In this document: in pieces, positions 11,646 through 23,719 of the stretch
Numbering within the stretch: position 1 is the stretch's first letter
Layout of the letters: each line of letters opens with the position of its first letter
Origin: Naganishia liquefaciens
Taxonomy: Eukaryota > Basidiomycota > Tremellomycetes > Filobasidiales > Filobasidiaceae
Assembly (NCBI GenBank): GCA_013423385.1
Contig: BLZA01000019.1
Coordinates: forward strand, 806,001-870,000
DNA length: 64,000 nt
Direction: 5' to 3'
The notes under the pieces: generated by a model
Seen by the model: only the letters and a program-made list of their open reading frames with translations
Databases searched by the model: none
What the model was told of the DNA's origin: nothing
Translations under genes and position numbers: made by a program

Positions 11646-13209
11646 ATGTCTGCCCCTGTCCCCGATGCCGCTGAACAAAATATCCAGCTCTGGAAGATGC
11701 GCAAGCTCATCAAGCAGCTGGATTCCGCTCGAGGTGCCGGTACCTCAATGATCAGTCTGGTCATCCCGCCCAAGTCGCAGATCTCGCAATTCTCGACCAT
11801 GTTGACTCAGGAATACGGAACCGCATCCAACATCAAATCTCGAGTGAACCGACTGTCGGTCTTGGCGGCCATTACCTCGACGCAGCAGAGGCTCAAGCTT
11901 TACAACCGGGTGCCGCCAAACGGTCTGGTGCTGTTCGTCGGAACGATCTTGACGGATGAAGGAAAGGAAAAGAAGGTGTCTTTCGACTTTGAGCCTCACA
12001 AGCCGATCAACACGAGTTTGTACTTGTGTGATAACAAGTTCCACACCGAAGTATTGCAGGAGCTGCTGGAATCGGATTCCAAGTTCGGATTCATCGTTAT
12101 GGATGGTAACGGTACTGTAAGTCCCGTCTCGTCTTGTCTGTGTCTCTAGAGCTTATCGGTGGTGCTGGCATCCAGCTCTTCGGTACTCTCGCTGGTAACG
12201 CCAAGGAACTCATTCAAAAATTCACCGTTGATCTTCCGAAAAAGCACGGTCGAGGTGGTCAATCCGCTCTGCGTTTCAGTCGTCTTCGAGATGAAAAGCG
12301 TCATAACTACGTGCGAAAAGTCGGAGAGCTGGCAGTGCAGCATTTCATTACCAACGACAAGGTCAACGTGGCTGGTCTCGTTCTGGCCGGTAGTGCCGAT
12401 TTCAAGACGGAACTTTCGCAATCCGATCTTTTGGATATCCGACTGCAAGCCAAGATCGTTAAGATCGTCGACATTTCGTACGGTATGGAGGTTGGATGGC
12501 AGCAGGCTATCGATCTTTCGTCCGAGGCTTTGTCAAATGTCAAGTTTGTTCAGGAGAAGAAATTGATTCAAAAGTACTTCGACGAGATCGCCCAGGATAC
12601 CGGCAAATACATATATGGTGTTGATGATACATTGAAGACGCTGGAATTGGGTGCCGTTGAGACGTTGATCATCTGGGAGAACCTCGACTTGACACGTCAC
12701 GTTCTGCGGAATGCTGCCGGAGGTACGTTGTTTCCCCTTGAATTTTGGATGTTCAGCTAAGGCGCCGCACTTGCAGAAATTCACATTGTGCACACGTGGC
12801 CGGGAGATCCCAAGCGGAAAGAAAAGTTCGAGGACAAGGCCACTGGTCTTGAGATGGAAGCCGCAGAGGAGGCTCAAAGTTTGTTGGAATGGTTGGCTGA
12901 GCACTACAAGGAATTCGGTTGCGCGCTTGAATTTGTTTCGGACAAGTCGCAGGAAGGATCGCAGTTTGTGAAGGGTTTCTCAGGCATAGGTGGTATCCTT
13001 CGGTATGTCTCCCTTGTAACGGGATCACAAACGGATAAGCGTAAGCTGACTTCTCGTCCCCTTCCAGATACAAGGTTGATTCGGCAACTTTGATGAACGA
13101 TTCCGACTTTGAGGACGATGAGTTCTACGGTTCGGATTCGGACAGCGGTATGTCGCCTTAGCATCTTCATACGAACTTGCACTGACATGTCCACCTCGCA
13201 GACATCTAA
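11646..13209 (+). CDS. SUP45: Translation termination factor eRF1
   Basis: Five exons: 11646-12116, 12176-12722, 12777-13002, 13068-13147 and 13202-13209. The protein is 443 residues, the usual eRF1 size. eRF1 recognises all three stop codons in the ribosomal A site and triggers peptide release, with eRF3 as GTPase partner. Seen here: the TASNIKS codon-recognition loop; the YLCDNKF motif (Y-x-C-x-x-x-F); the GGQ tripeptide in [11 protein letters not shown], which enters the peptidyl-transferase centre; and the acidic C-terminal tail ([13 protein letters not shown]) that contacts eRF3. The last coding exon is only 8 nt. It is single, ordinary and highly conserved. Confidence 0.98.
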
Positions 13210-15532
13210 TTGCCCTGTGACGCAGGCACATAATTACAGGACATTGATTCCACACCTCACCCGATCAATCTCGGTTGCCCAAGCTGGGCGTTGATGAGTT
13301 CAGCTTACTCGGTAATTTGCAGTTGTATATAGCTGGGTGAACAGCTTTCGTGTACAAGATAGAGCAGCTACCGACAGCATGCTATTCTATGCTATGTAGC
13401 CTTATATCTGGGATGCTGGAGATGCTACGGAAAACTGATCGAGTCGTAATGCTTACTTGCGTATGTCAAACTCCGTAATAACAATAATCCATGCGCCAAT
13501 CCTGCGGGTGCATAGCTGCTTGCATGTACAGATGGCCTACGAGGACTACAGTAATTTACATTGCTATTCCGCCCGCCCGATTGATTCGCCCTGAGACATG
13601 GAAAGAAGATTCCGGAACGGTACAGATGGAGAAGTAAGGAAGCTGGTAGGGATAAATCTCCTCGGGTCGGCGAGTCAGCAGGTCTCGGGTTCTGGTTTCG
13701 CGTTTAGCGGGTTAACAGCGGGTTGGCCATCATCTCGTGTTTGCCGTGATCATATCAGTCTGTTCTGTTCCCGTTCTATGCACTCAGGTGAATGCATAAC
13801 GGCATCTTGCGGGCCCAAAATGAAACGGTCGCATCCGAAGGCCGTCTCCTGAAAGCGAGGAGAATGCTTTCCAAAAGCTCTCACAACCAGCTCTATTGAT
13901 GCTTGAAGACACAGTCCAAGAGTGTGCTCTCGTGACTTGACCTGACTTAGGGTATCAGCTACCATGGACCCCCGAAGCTCTTGAAAACGCTTACTACGCC
14001 CATGCGAAAAAAAAAAACGGTTTGAGGACGAGCGCTGTCAAAAGTTCATCGCTGGCAAAGTCTGTTCACGCTGCTGTTGTTAAGAAAAAAAAAGCTCAGT
14101 AAATTGCTCAGGACGATGAAACACTTATCGATCGTCTCATTCCGCTAGTTCGTTGGCTATATTCGAGTTCATGATAGCTCGTTTCCCCGCGCGGCTCTCC
14201 TAAAGAACCGCGCCGGCGACGGTTCCGGGGGATCCCGAGAGATCTGCCCTTTTCTTGGCATCCTGACATAAACTTAAACGGCGCATCGTCGCACAGTATA
14301 TCCAGCTGGCTGTATCGCTCATCAGCTCGCTCCTCTGTGGATCGGCCGAAGATTCCTCCAAATAGCTCTTCAAATGCCGGAAAGAATCCAGGAGCGAGCC
14401 AGTATGTATAAGCTATTCGGTACAGCTGTAGTAATTCTTAACGGCTAGTTCTCAGTCCATACGCCTTTGACAAGCTCGTGGGCCACATGGTCCATATGAC
14501 GAAAAGCAATCCAGATTCCTGAAGGGTTAAGCTGCAGAACAGGCGGCCAGCTTTCTCTACAGGTCTTCGCCAGATTCCTGCCCAATTGCCCCGCGCAGCG
14601 CTCGGTAGCCTTCTGCTAAGCCTGCCCCATTTTCAGGCGACACACAGAGGCTGCCATATCACAGCCTCCCAGAAGCTCTCAGCTGAGTCTCTCCACTCAC
14701 AGCTCTAGTCACCTTCCCCTTCGGGTTGCTATATCAGACACTCGGTTTGCCTGCCGAACGGCCGGGGCAGCCCCCTTAGCCAGCTGGGCCCCCTACTTTA
14801 AAAGCACCAGTCAAGTATATGAGCTTGAAACCTATCTAGACCTCTCATAACATGTATAATCTGGCAAGGCCGTAGATGGACTCCGCAAGCGAACAGGCAT
14901 ATGTCAACATGCTATTTGCTGTGCGACCCACTTGCTCTTCGAAGGATCTTTTACGCGCTTGATTGATTGACGGGGCGGAGTGGGCGGACAAAGCAAAGAA
15001 CATCGAGGCGTTTCAGGTTTCCATCAAGGTGTCATAGACGCGCTATTGATTCAGCAACAAATGCAGCGGAGATCAATCAACACGGAGATACCAACGGTCG
15101 AGAATCAATCAACATCATTATACCATCCCTTGTTCTCTTCATATTGTCATCATCGTTCTGCCACCCGCCGAAGCCAACACGATACCTTCAGTGCGGACGT
15201 CGGCAGATTCATCTGGGCGAGAAGTCGTTCGAAAAGACAGTCATCCGAAAACATCAACGGTAGGCCTCCATCAAATCAAATAGGAGAACAGACTCCAGCG
15301 ATAGAGGATCTGTGCAACCGTCAACATTAGGCGCACGGGGCGAAAGCAAGCAATACGAGGAGCTTCTACGCCTTGTGAGTGACCTTCAGTTGTAATTCCA
15401 ATCCTCGGGCGCTGGAGCCAGCCATCCAGTCATTTGAATGGATATGTAGCGATGAGGCTGATCAACTCTGTTACAAAATCAGCAAAAACCTTCTGTGGCC
15501 TCGTAACATTGGTAGTGAAGACACAGGGACTC
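13210..15532. other. Long gene-free region upstream of the HMG-box gene
   Basis: About 2.3 kb without a gene I can support, the longest such stretch here. Two poly-A runs (near 14007 and 14085) and a hairpin at 14189-14213 are the only visible structure. It may contain a long leader with introns and the regulatory region for the HMG-box factor. The start of that gene is itself uncertain (15533 or in-frame 15452). Confidence 0.5.
14189..14213. other. GC-rich hairpin
   Basis: A six-base perfect GC arm (GCGCGG / CCGCGC), a mismatch and a three-base TCT/AGA arm enclose a five-base loop. It is not followed by a T run. Meaning unknown. Confidence 0.5.
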
Positions 15533-18500
15533 ATGCCGCCCTCTCCAAGCGTCCTGACGACCAGTAGGCGGACGCGCCGCCGTGCCACCACACCTTTGCC
15601 ATCCGCGTTGTCGGGGGACGAAAACCCCGTTGATCATACTCTGAAATATCAAGCTGTCTCACCATCTTCCCTACACCCACTTGGGATCGACTTCTCCAGC
15701 CGCGGAGTTTTCCAGCAACCCGAGGAACGCCCTTCGTGGTCTTCAGAATCGGCTCTGTCCGCGGCTTACCACTACCGGCACCGCTCTTCTGAACGTGGAT
15801 CGACAGAGGATAAGGCGGCAGCATCTATATCAGGGAGTCAAGAGGAGCGAAGTCGTCAGCCGCCCCCAACGCCTTTGCTCGGGCGGCCAGTCAAGCACGA
15901 CAGCAATGGCGGCCGTTGGCCAGTTCCATCTGGATCTTCGTCTCAAAGCGTGTCGGGAGGTGCTAGCTCCATGGCCGAAACGGACCCTCCAACACCGGTC
16001 ATCTCGCCTTCCGAATCGCTCCCGACGGTAGCTCTCGCCGTCACAAGTCCAGAGGAAGTCGCCAGCGAAGAATCTCCGATGGCCCCCTCAGACTTCAACG
16101 CGTCTCAGGTTATCGGTGATCTCAGTAAATACCGTAAAGGGTACAAGCTTGGGCCGCCTCGTCCCCCGAATGCCTGGATTCTCTATCGGTCAGAGAAGCT
16201 CAAGGCTATTGCTGCAGGCGAACGTTTTGAGAATCTCGAAGCCATCTTGGCAGAACAGAGGGGGGAGAGCAAAGAGGAAGGCGGAAAGTCTCGACGCGGG
16301 GAACCAAGGCAAAAAGGGAGATTGTCTGCCAAGGTAATGGGCAAGGGAAAGAAAAAGAAGGAAGCCATGGATACAGAATCGGACCAAGAAGAGGGAAGCG
16401 GCTTGAAGGTTGAAGCCTGCTCCTCTTCATCTTCCAAAACCGTTCCTCAAGCGGAAATCAGTAAAGTAATCAGTTTGATGTGGAAGAGGGAGAAAAGGGA
16501 AGAGAAGGCGCGGTTCGAGAAGATGGCGCAGGCGAAGAAGATGGAGGTGAGTACGCCTGGTCTCAACTTCATCCGATTGTCTGTACTGAACAGAGCCTGC
16601 TCTAAACAGCACGCTCTACTATACCCGGACTACAAATTTCAGCCAATGAAAAGGAAAGACAAATTGCGACTGAAAGAAGAGATTCAGGAGGAGCGCATAA
16701 GGCTCAAGCAGGAAAAGGTGACAGAGAGACTGGGTGAGTTTTGGTCAGCTATGTGCGGCGATCCTTTCATCTGCTTATCTGCACCGGCCGTCAATGCAGA
16801 AAGCCGCAGAAAAGCGAACAAAGCGAAACCGACCGTTGCGCTTATCGAGCGAGACGAGGAAATTTCAAAGCCATTCCGCGAACCGTCTTCTGTTCCTGTC
16901 GAGAAGAGATCTCGGAAGACTGCGCGAGGAAAGAAAGCAAGCGCGACATACATCGCAACCGTAACCTTGCCTGAGCCTGAAGATGACGGCAGAGAAAGGC
17001 TCGCGGCGCCAGAGGAGTACAAACGCTTCGCCAACGCGACTCCGGAATATCGTGGTTTTGACCCCTCAGCAGCTTTTCCGAGCGCAATCGACCCACATTC
17101 TCATTCGGAAACTCCGGGCGGCTTCCAAGATATCCCTCATCGACCCGCTCACGGTGCATTCATAAGTACTCCGCTGAATGTGCGCCCAGATATCGCGCCT
17201 TTTGCGGTCAATCGTCCGTCCAGAAACCCTGGTGTGTCCAGCTTCCTTCTTGAGTCTGATAATCCGCTAATATCCAAGCGTATACAGCCCAGCATGTGAT
17301 CAACTACTACCCAGCAGCGAATTCTGAGGCATTTCGTGGCGCAGCAATGGGTTCAGCGCTTCCCGCGGCCCACGTCGGTTTTGTTCCAACTCCGCATCAA
17401 CTAACAGTCATGCCCTATGCCCCGCCGCCGCTTCATCCAGGCTTCGCAGTAGACGGGGAGGACGTAGTCCCGTACATTTTCGAGCCGATGCCCATAGGAA
17501 TGGTTGCACCTAGCTTCGTCAACTCCATTCCCCCTCTGGACCCTTCTTCGAGCAAAAATGCGCCGGCGATCGGTACAATGGGTCCCATTGAGTATCAGCC
17601 TTTGGGCGTTTCAGAAGCCGAATTGGCAGAGATGTGGGCATTGCTCCAGGACGATGAGGGAGATAAAATCGCAAATCAAGCAAGCCCTTACGATACATCC
17701 ATGTTTTTGGGCGATGCCTGGTCGACAAGCTCAGAAGTCGCTTTGAATGCTTGGAGTAGTTTTGGCCGTAAGTGTTGATGGAATTTGGGCACTGCTTTGA
17801 GACACTGATAGTGACTCAATCCCAGAGCCAATACAAGACGTCGAGGAGCGTATTCCAATAACGCAGTTATCAGGTCCCATCGCCTCCCATATAATCTCGA
17901 ACGACTGGCTGGGTCACGACGCTCGCGCTTCGGGGTCTTCTACGTCTGCTCCACACCATCTCTTACCCACACAACGTAAAATCTCAGGATACACGGCTCC
18001 TACTTTTGCAGCGCAAGGCGTTCAGCACGAATCGGCACCGCACAATCGCAAACATGTGGAGATACAGCTTCCAAAGCCGGGTTCTGCCAATGAGCTGCAT
18101 CAAGGTCTCTGTCTTCCAACGCAAACATCTCCCGGTCCTTCGATTGACTCACTTAGAGACAGAACACCTGCTCTTCGATCTAATGACAGCGAAAGAACTC
18201 AACATAGGACGGAAAGGGACATGCTTACACTGCCGACCCCTCCGAATCGGAACGCCTCATACTCGCACGAATTTGGCATTCCAAGCCCACAGTCTTCAGC
18301 CCCCTTCGACAGTCAACAGCTGACCACCCCCACTTACTCCGATCCGATTCTGTTTTTCCCTGGATCCCGTCAATCCAGTATCTCAGGAGGAACTCCTTTC
18401 GGCTGGAATCCGGAGGACGACAGGACGGGCGAGCCTTTCCGAGTGCCCTCAATCGCAGACGCCGGTCGTGTCTTCAGCGGAGCTTCAGTCGTCGGCACGC

Positions 18501-18640
18501 TATCACCGAAAGAGGAATACGCTGGAACGCCTTATCAGTATCGTAACTTCTCGCTGGATAGTTTCGGAGGCTCGATCAATCGGAGCGCCTCCAACACGAC
18601 CGTGACATCAGCGGAACGCGAGAGTTCGGGGGAGAGATAG
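15533..18640 (+). CDS. HMG-box transcription factor with split HMG domain
   Basis: Five exons: 15533-16546, 16610-16733, 16800-17231, 17288-17767 and 17826-18640, giving 954 residues. An in-frame ATG at 15452 would add 27. The MATA/SOX-like HMG box is recognisable: helix 1 (PRPPNAWILYRSEKLKAI), helix 2 (AEISKVISLMWKREK) and helix 3 ending in HALLYPDYKFQP, followed by a basic stretch. Roughly 80 residues, Lys/Glu/Ser-rich, lie between helices 1 and 2, where family members have about 15. An intron falls in the box just before HALLYPDY. The rest is Pro/Ser-rich and probably disordered. Fungal relatives include the pheromone-response factors Prf1/Mat2 and ascomycete Mc/STE11-type proteins. The sequence alone does not show which one this is, and no mating-type genes are next to it. 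Confidence 0.85.
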
Positions 18641-19302
18641 AAAAATTCCACTTGATAGAAACAGGGGCATGCAAGCAAGAGATGTCTTAGAGGACTTTTA
18701 GGGACATTGTATGCAAAGTGGGGTTCAGCTGTTCACAATACTTTGTAACCATAGCTATGCACTCTTTCACGCTATTCATGATTCATCTGTGCAGCACATC
18801 AAGTTCTTGAATCTTGATTCATCGAAAGATGCTAGTAGATATAAGTCTCGCGAGATTAAGGTAATGTGGCATCACGATATGTCTGAGGCTCATAATAACT
18901 TGAAAATGGAGCCAGACGGCGTTATACAGGAATCTCTCTGGCACAGGAGGATGCAGACAACCCCTTCCAAGAGATTAAGCCGAATAAATGGAGCTCATTA
19001 TTAGCTTTGCGAATGCCTCCCGTAAGATGATTATATTGTCAAACAAGAAGCGCCAACATGACCGCTTGTGATCGCAAAAGGCAACACAGACGCTCCAATG
19101 ACGTGTCATGAAGCGGGTGATCGCTGTTCGCTAGCGTGGCCCGGTTCCTCCCTTGCTCGCGCATCCTGGCGATTGCCATGGACGCTGTGATGACGATCCG
19201 ACCTCCGACCCCTCTCAATTTCGTCCGGTGTCCATCTTCTCTTATATAGCCTCCTGGCAATTATATTGCATTCACTTCAGTCACCTTGCAGCATTGACGA
19301 AA
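18641..19302. other. Intergenic between HMG-box gene and SAR1
   Basis: No gene seen. It includes the 3' end of the HMG gene and the SAR1 promoter; a TATATAG sequence lies about 60 bp before the SAR1 ATG. Confidence 0.4.
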
Positions 19303-20538
19303 ATGGGTTGGTTTGTGAGTCATCTAATGAGCTGGACCAAAACGACAAGTAGTCTCACCTTGCCGTCTGGTTCGGATCTCGCTTGTAGGATTGGTTCTGG
19401 GACATCCTATCCTCGCTTGGTTAGTGGGGAGTCGAATGGCGATGTGACTATCAACTGAAGCTTTTGTCTAACAGGTCTCGCCAACAAGAGTGTGTAGTCT
19501 ACCTTCACATGGGATTTCTCCTTGAATGAGGTGAAGAGCGCGGGCAGCGATCTGGCAGCTGTCTTGGGATCGCATGACCCAGCTGCCGGATGCCACATCT
19601 TGGAGAAGTCATTGGCATCTAGGCTGAGGATCTGACACATTTCCTCTTTCTTGCTGTGACAGGCGCAAAGCTCTTGTTTCTGGGTCTAGACAATGCAGGA
19701 AAGACCGTGAGTCTCAATGCGTCTCGTTAGAAAGGTCACTATTGACTCAAATACTTTTCTCAGACTCTGTTGCACATGTTGAAGAACGATCGACTGGCGA
19801 CTCTTCAGCCTACCCTGCATCCCAGTATGTCAGAAGTTATCTTTTGATCAGGTGACAAATCTCACGCGGCACCCTGCCTCGGCAGCATCGGAGGAGTTGG
19901 CCATTGGAAATGTCAAGTTTACAACCTACGATTTGGGCGGCCACCAACAGGGTAGGTTGAGACCGGGACTCCCCTTTACGCGATACTGGAGCTGAAGGGG
20001 TCTCATTCATCAACAGCACGACGTCTGTGGAGGGACTATTTCCCCGAAGTCGATGGAATCGTATTCTTGGTTGATGCAGCAGACACCGAGCGATTCGCAG
20101 AGAGCAAAGCAGAACTTGATGCCCTTTGTAAGTCAATGAAGTGCTTAGCCGTACGTCCTTGCTTAGAAAGTCTCTTCAGTGTCGATGGAGCAGCTCTCAA
20201 GCGTACCCTTCCTCATTCTCGGAAACAAGATTGATGCACCAGGAGCTGTCTCTGAGGAAGAATTGAGGCACGAATTGGGCCTGTTCCAGACGACCGGAAA
20301 GGTTCGTGCCAGCGATTGTGGCTTTTGTTTTGGTCATCCCACTCACTTTACTCCGCATCGCCGCTTTGTAGGGAAAGGCTCCTTTGGCCGATATCCGACC
20401 TATCGAGGTCTTCATGTGCTCGGTGGTTATGCGTCAAGGTTACGGTGAAGGTATCCGATGGTTGAGCGCCCGTGAGTCAAGGAATGCCGCTTGCCTTCAT
20501 CGACCTGACTGATTCATTGCCATATCCCAGACATCTAA
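19303..20538 (+). CDS. SAR1: COPII small GTPase SAR1
   Basis: Ten exons: 19303-19314 (12 nt), 19389-19419, 19475-19489 (15 nt), 19663-19706, 19764-19824, 19886-19951, 20017-20127, 20180-20301, 20372-20471 and 20531-20538 (8 nt). The protein is 189 residues, exactly the family length. SAR1-GTP inserts an N-terminal amphipathic helix in the ER membrane and recruits Sec23/24. Seen here: the Trp/Phe-rich helix [16 protein letters not shown]; the P-loop GLDNAGKTT; switch I QPTLHPTSEEL; DLGGH; NKID; and a C-terminal [17 protein letters not shown]. No lipidation cysteine is expected in this family. Fragmentation into ten exons for 190 codons is extreme even for this genome. Confidence 0.97.
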
Positions 20539-20899
20539 GCTTGCCGGTCACCTAGCGTGGATGACCGCGACATCTAGCCATCGTGACGACGGAACACTCG
20601 GGAAATGGAGCAGTCGGCGCAGAAGCTTTGGTTTGAATCTGTATCTAATTACATCTAGAAGATGATGGAATGCGTGATTGCTACGGCTTCAAAGTCCAGG
20701 TGACCAGATCTCTGCCTAGACCTCTGGTCTCGTCAAAGATTCCCTTTTACTTAGGCTGATTGCTTTGAGCGTTCACAGGGTACTATTTGACTATAGAGAA
20801 GCGTACTGTGTGATTATCTGTCCCGCCAACAGCTTCGCAGATTATTCATCGTTCATAGCAGCGACTCTCGTCCAGATTGACCTCGCTGCGAGCCAGAGC
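20539..20899. other. Intergenic downstream of SAR1
   Basis: No gene seen. It may include unrecognisable N-terminal remains of the dehydrogenase pseudogene that follows. Confidence 0.35.
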
Positions 20900-22132
20900 A
20901 ATCAGTAGCTCATCCTCGCGACCAGAGTACTGATGGTTAAGAATCACAGGAAGGAAGAACAAGGCGATGACTCCATCTCCAAAATCCAGGGAGAAGGCAA
21001 GGAATAGGGGATCAACGTCGACATCAATTGAGTCGGCGTGGACACGGGTCACTTGATGAAGTGCAGGAGGTGTTCACCAAGCTCAGTAAGGAGGAAGACC
21101 GATGCGACCTGATGAGAAGACATGCCTTCAGCCCCGCTGAATTTGTATGCTGATGTCACGCCCCGTCTAGCTTATTTGCTCCGCAGGAATCAATGCAAAC
21201 CAAACAGGTACGAAGAGACGGAGATTTCATCTAGTCCGCTAGCTATACCTCTTCACAGGCCTCGACGTTGATGGCATTGATCGACACTTTGGTGTCAATT
21301 TATTCGGTCACTTCTACGGCATCAACCTCTTACTGCCTCTGATCCGAAAGACTAGCAAGATCCCTGGCGCCCCCGCTCCCCGAATCGCATTTGGTATGTC
21401 TTCTGGCGCTGAGGGCAGTGAGAAGAAAATTTCCTGCTGGCTACTTGAAATTGAAGAATCGAGTGAACAACACCGTTTGGCGCCCCTGAATGTGCACTCC
21501 GGCTCTTTGCGATAGCTCAACGACTCAAACATAGACAACACGCAGGTAGGTTTCCTGCCGGACCAAAGTAAGGGCAGACTATATCGCGCATAGTCGTGTT
21601 CTCTAACCTCGGTTCCTTGTCAGCTTGGCATGCTCTCCTACACCAAGCAGTCGGTAATGTCACGATAGTCCCTAAGAGGGACAACATCTACGTGCTGGCC
21701 GTCCATTCAGGAGCGGCAAGCCATTAATGGACTGATCCTGATCAGCGTCTGCTGATCACCGCTCTTTACAGATCAACACCAACATGCAACAGCAATGGGT
21801 AGCAGCATATCCTAGACTGTTGGGAGAATGATCAAGAACGTCTCATTTGCTTTAATGCGGGACGTCGAACAAGGCTCTTATGCGGGAATGTATGCGGCTT
21901 TCCACCCTGAGATTGGGGAGAAGAATTACAACGGTCATTACTTTACTGATCCTGTAAATACTTGTCCATCGTCATAGCTCAATGTTCACGGTTCCTTTCG
22001 GCTTCATAGGGACAGTCGGGCAAGGAATCCAGTCAAGCAAATGTTTCTTGGTTGCAATGGGCATGGTAGGTTTTGTCTGAACGACTGATCAAAGAGAAGC
22101 TTGGCGGCGATGCCCTCTTACCTTGGAAGTGA
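20900..22132 (+). pseudogene. Decayed short-chain dehydrogenase/reductase gene
   Basis: Scattered but ordered SDR homology. DSISKIQGEGKE is near 20970 and VQEVFTKLSKEEDR near 21065. GINANQ, then GLDVDGIDRHFGVNLFGHFY, run from 21185 to 21320. LLPLIRKTSKIPGAPAPRIAF precedes 21392. ESSEQHRLAP, NDSNIDNTQ, IYVLAVHSGA, KNVSFALMRDVEQG, NYNGHYFTDP and finally LLPWK-stop at 22132 follow. This is the retinol-dehydrogenase/WWOX-like SDR layout with original introns still visible (for example 21208-21258), so it is a genomic relic and not a retrocopy. Disabling changes include in-frame stops at 21005, 21029 and 21513 and frame losses near 21056 and 21825. The TGxxxGxG cofactor loop is not recognisable. 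Substrate cannot be inferred. Confidence 0.85.
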
Positions 22133-22635
22133 TTCGTGCTCAATTGTGCAAGCTGAAAGTAATCCGCCAGCCACTACTCAGCTCTTTACCCCAGTCCTCT
22201 AGAAGATTTCAGGAAGCGAACAAAGGATATGAAGGTCAAATCAAATTGTACGATACGAGTGCGGGGCCTTCTCGTATATACCATGTTTCGTCACAAAAGC
22301 AGTTGTCTGCCAGAGCTCTGCATTTAGCCGACCATGTTGACGAGGTTCGGAAGAGCTTTCGGAAGTCACATGCCGAAGGCACTGCCTGCCAGCATACTCC
22401 AGCTGCAGGGAATTGCATGATAATGATTCCGAGACATCGAAAGTGGAGGTAATAGGAGGTGACCTCGATAGCTACCTCGATTGATCGAGGTTGTCGCAGT
22501 CGATTTTCGGCAAGCGGTGGCGACCTCTCCGTCAGCGATCAGATATCTATCAACCTCGTCTCCGTCACTTGGATCGTCACTCATCTCAACGAAGCATTGA
22601 CACGAACAACCTTTCTATCCTATACCACTACAAAC
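22133..22635. other. Intergenic after SDR relic
   Basis: No gene seen. It should hold the promoter of the small membrane-protein gene starting at 22636. Confidence 0.4.
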
Positions 22636-23348
22636 ATGACAAACGGCGGCTACTAGTCAGTGTACATTCTCCTTCATTGTCGTGCTGTGACTAATCGAAG
22701 CTTGCTTTGCGCCATACAGCGTGTGGGTATCACTAGCGGCCGCTTCGATTTTCATATTCCTCATCATCAGTAAGGCCACTGTCGGGCGTAGCAAAGATAT
22801 ACGGTGCTAAACTCCTGCGCGAATAGCCCGAATGGCGAGGATACGTCAGCAGAGGCTTCACGCTGCCCGTCGTGCAAACCAAGCTTTGCCGTCACACGAC
22901 CCAAGATGGCCAGATTATGTGCATTCCGGCATAGGTAGTGACCGGTGGCCGTACGTTCTCGGAAACACGGGCAACTCTGCTCAGCGGCAGAACGATATCG
23001 TTAGAGTGGAGAGCTCTACCAGGGATCCGGAACTTCCCAGCTACAGTGAGTTCTGGTCAAAGGTCCATCTTTTTCGAGCAAGCTGACTTGATGATCTCTA
23101 TAGACGCGCCTGCTATCACCATTCCTCAACCAGCGTACAATCCCACTTTGGCGGAACCAGTATGTACTGAAAGCGCACCGACAGCTTCCTTGGTGACATT
23201 TCCGCTTTTCCAGCTTCCACCGCCACCAGCATACATACAGAAGCCGGAGGCAAGCCAGGAAGAGGTATCGCGGCAGGACACCAGGGTTCCATCGACTGAA
23301 GCAACCAGCGGTCTACCTGGTTACGACCACGCAACTAATCGACGATAA
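22636..23348 (+). CDS. Small single-pass membrane protein with PPxY motif (RCR-like)
   Basis: Four exons: 22636-22655, 22720-22769, 22827-23045 and 23104-23348, giving 177 residues. A short N-terminus is followed at once by one membrane helix (VWVSLAAASIFIFLIIS). Then comes a strongly basic juxtamembrane stretch (RMARIRQQRLHAARR) and a Pro-rich cytosolic tail with PPPPAY (a PPxY ligand for WW domains of Rsp5/Nedd4 ligases) and two further L-P-x-Y motifs. This layout matches fungal RCR/Congo-red-resistance type Rsp5 adaptors, which recruit the ligase to membranes for endosomal sorting. That assignment is inference from architecture only. The gene is convergent with the membrane-protein gene ending at 23720. 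Confidence 0.78.
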
Positions 23349-23719
23349 CATCAATAGAGGTTTCGCATTGTTCTAGTACGACAATGATGATAGGGGAATA
23401 TCGGAAATGGGGGCTTTCAAAGCAAGTAAGAAGAGGACGAATGCCTATTTATAATATGCGTACATTACGGCAATACAGACATCGTTATACGTCTCACTGC
23501 CATGCGCTGTTTTCGTTAAAGCCGAACTTTCCAACGCCACAAATCCAGAAAGTTATGGATTTGAATCTTGTCATTAGTTCGTGCTACACCCGGTAACTCA
23601 TGCTCTACTGAACGTAGCCGTTACATCGGTACAAGACATCGCAACCCTGAGACCCCAACAGTTATGCCCGAAAGCTGTGACCCATATACAGTTTACGCGT
23701 AATGCCAAGATTTCCTTCG
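23349..23719. other. Intergenic between convergent membrane-protein genes
   Basis: A 371-bp gap shared by the 3' ends of two convergent genes. No other content seen. Confidence 0.5.

Noticed and set aside
15533-18640. Reading the HMG gene as proof of a mating-type locus
   Set aside because: No pheromone, receptor or homeodomain genes are nearby. HMG-box factors are also common outside MAT.
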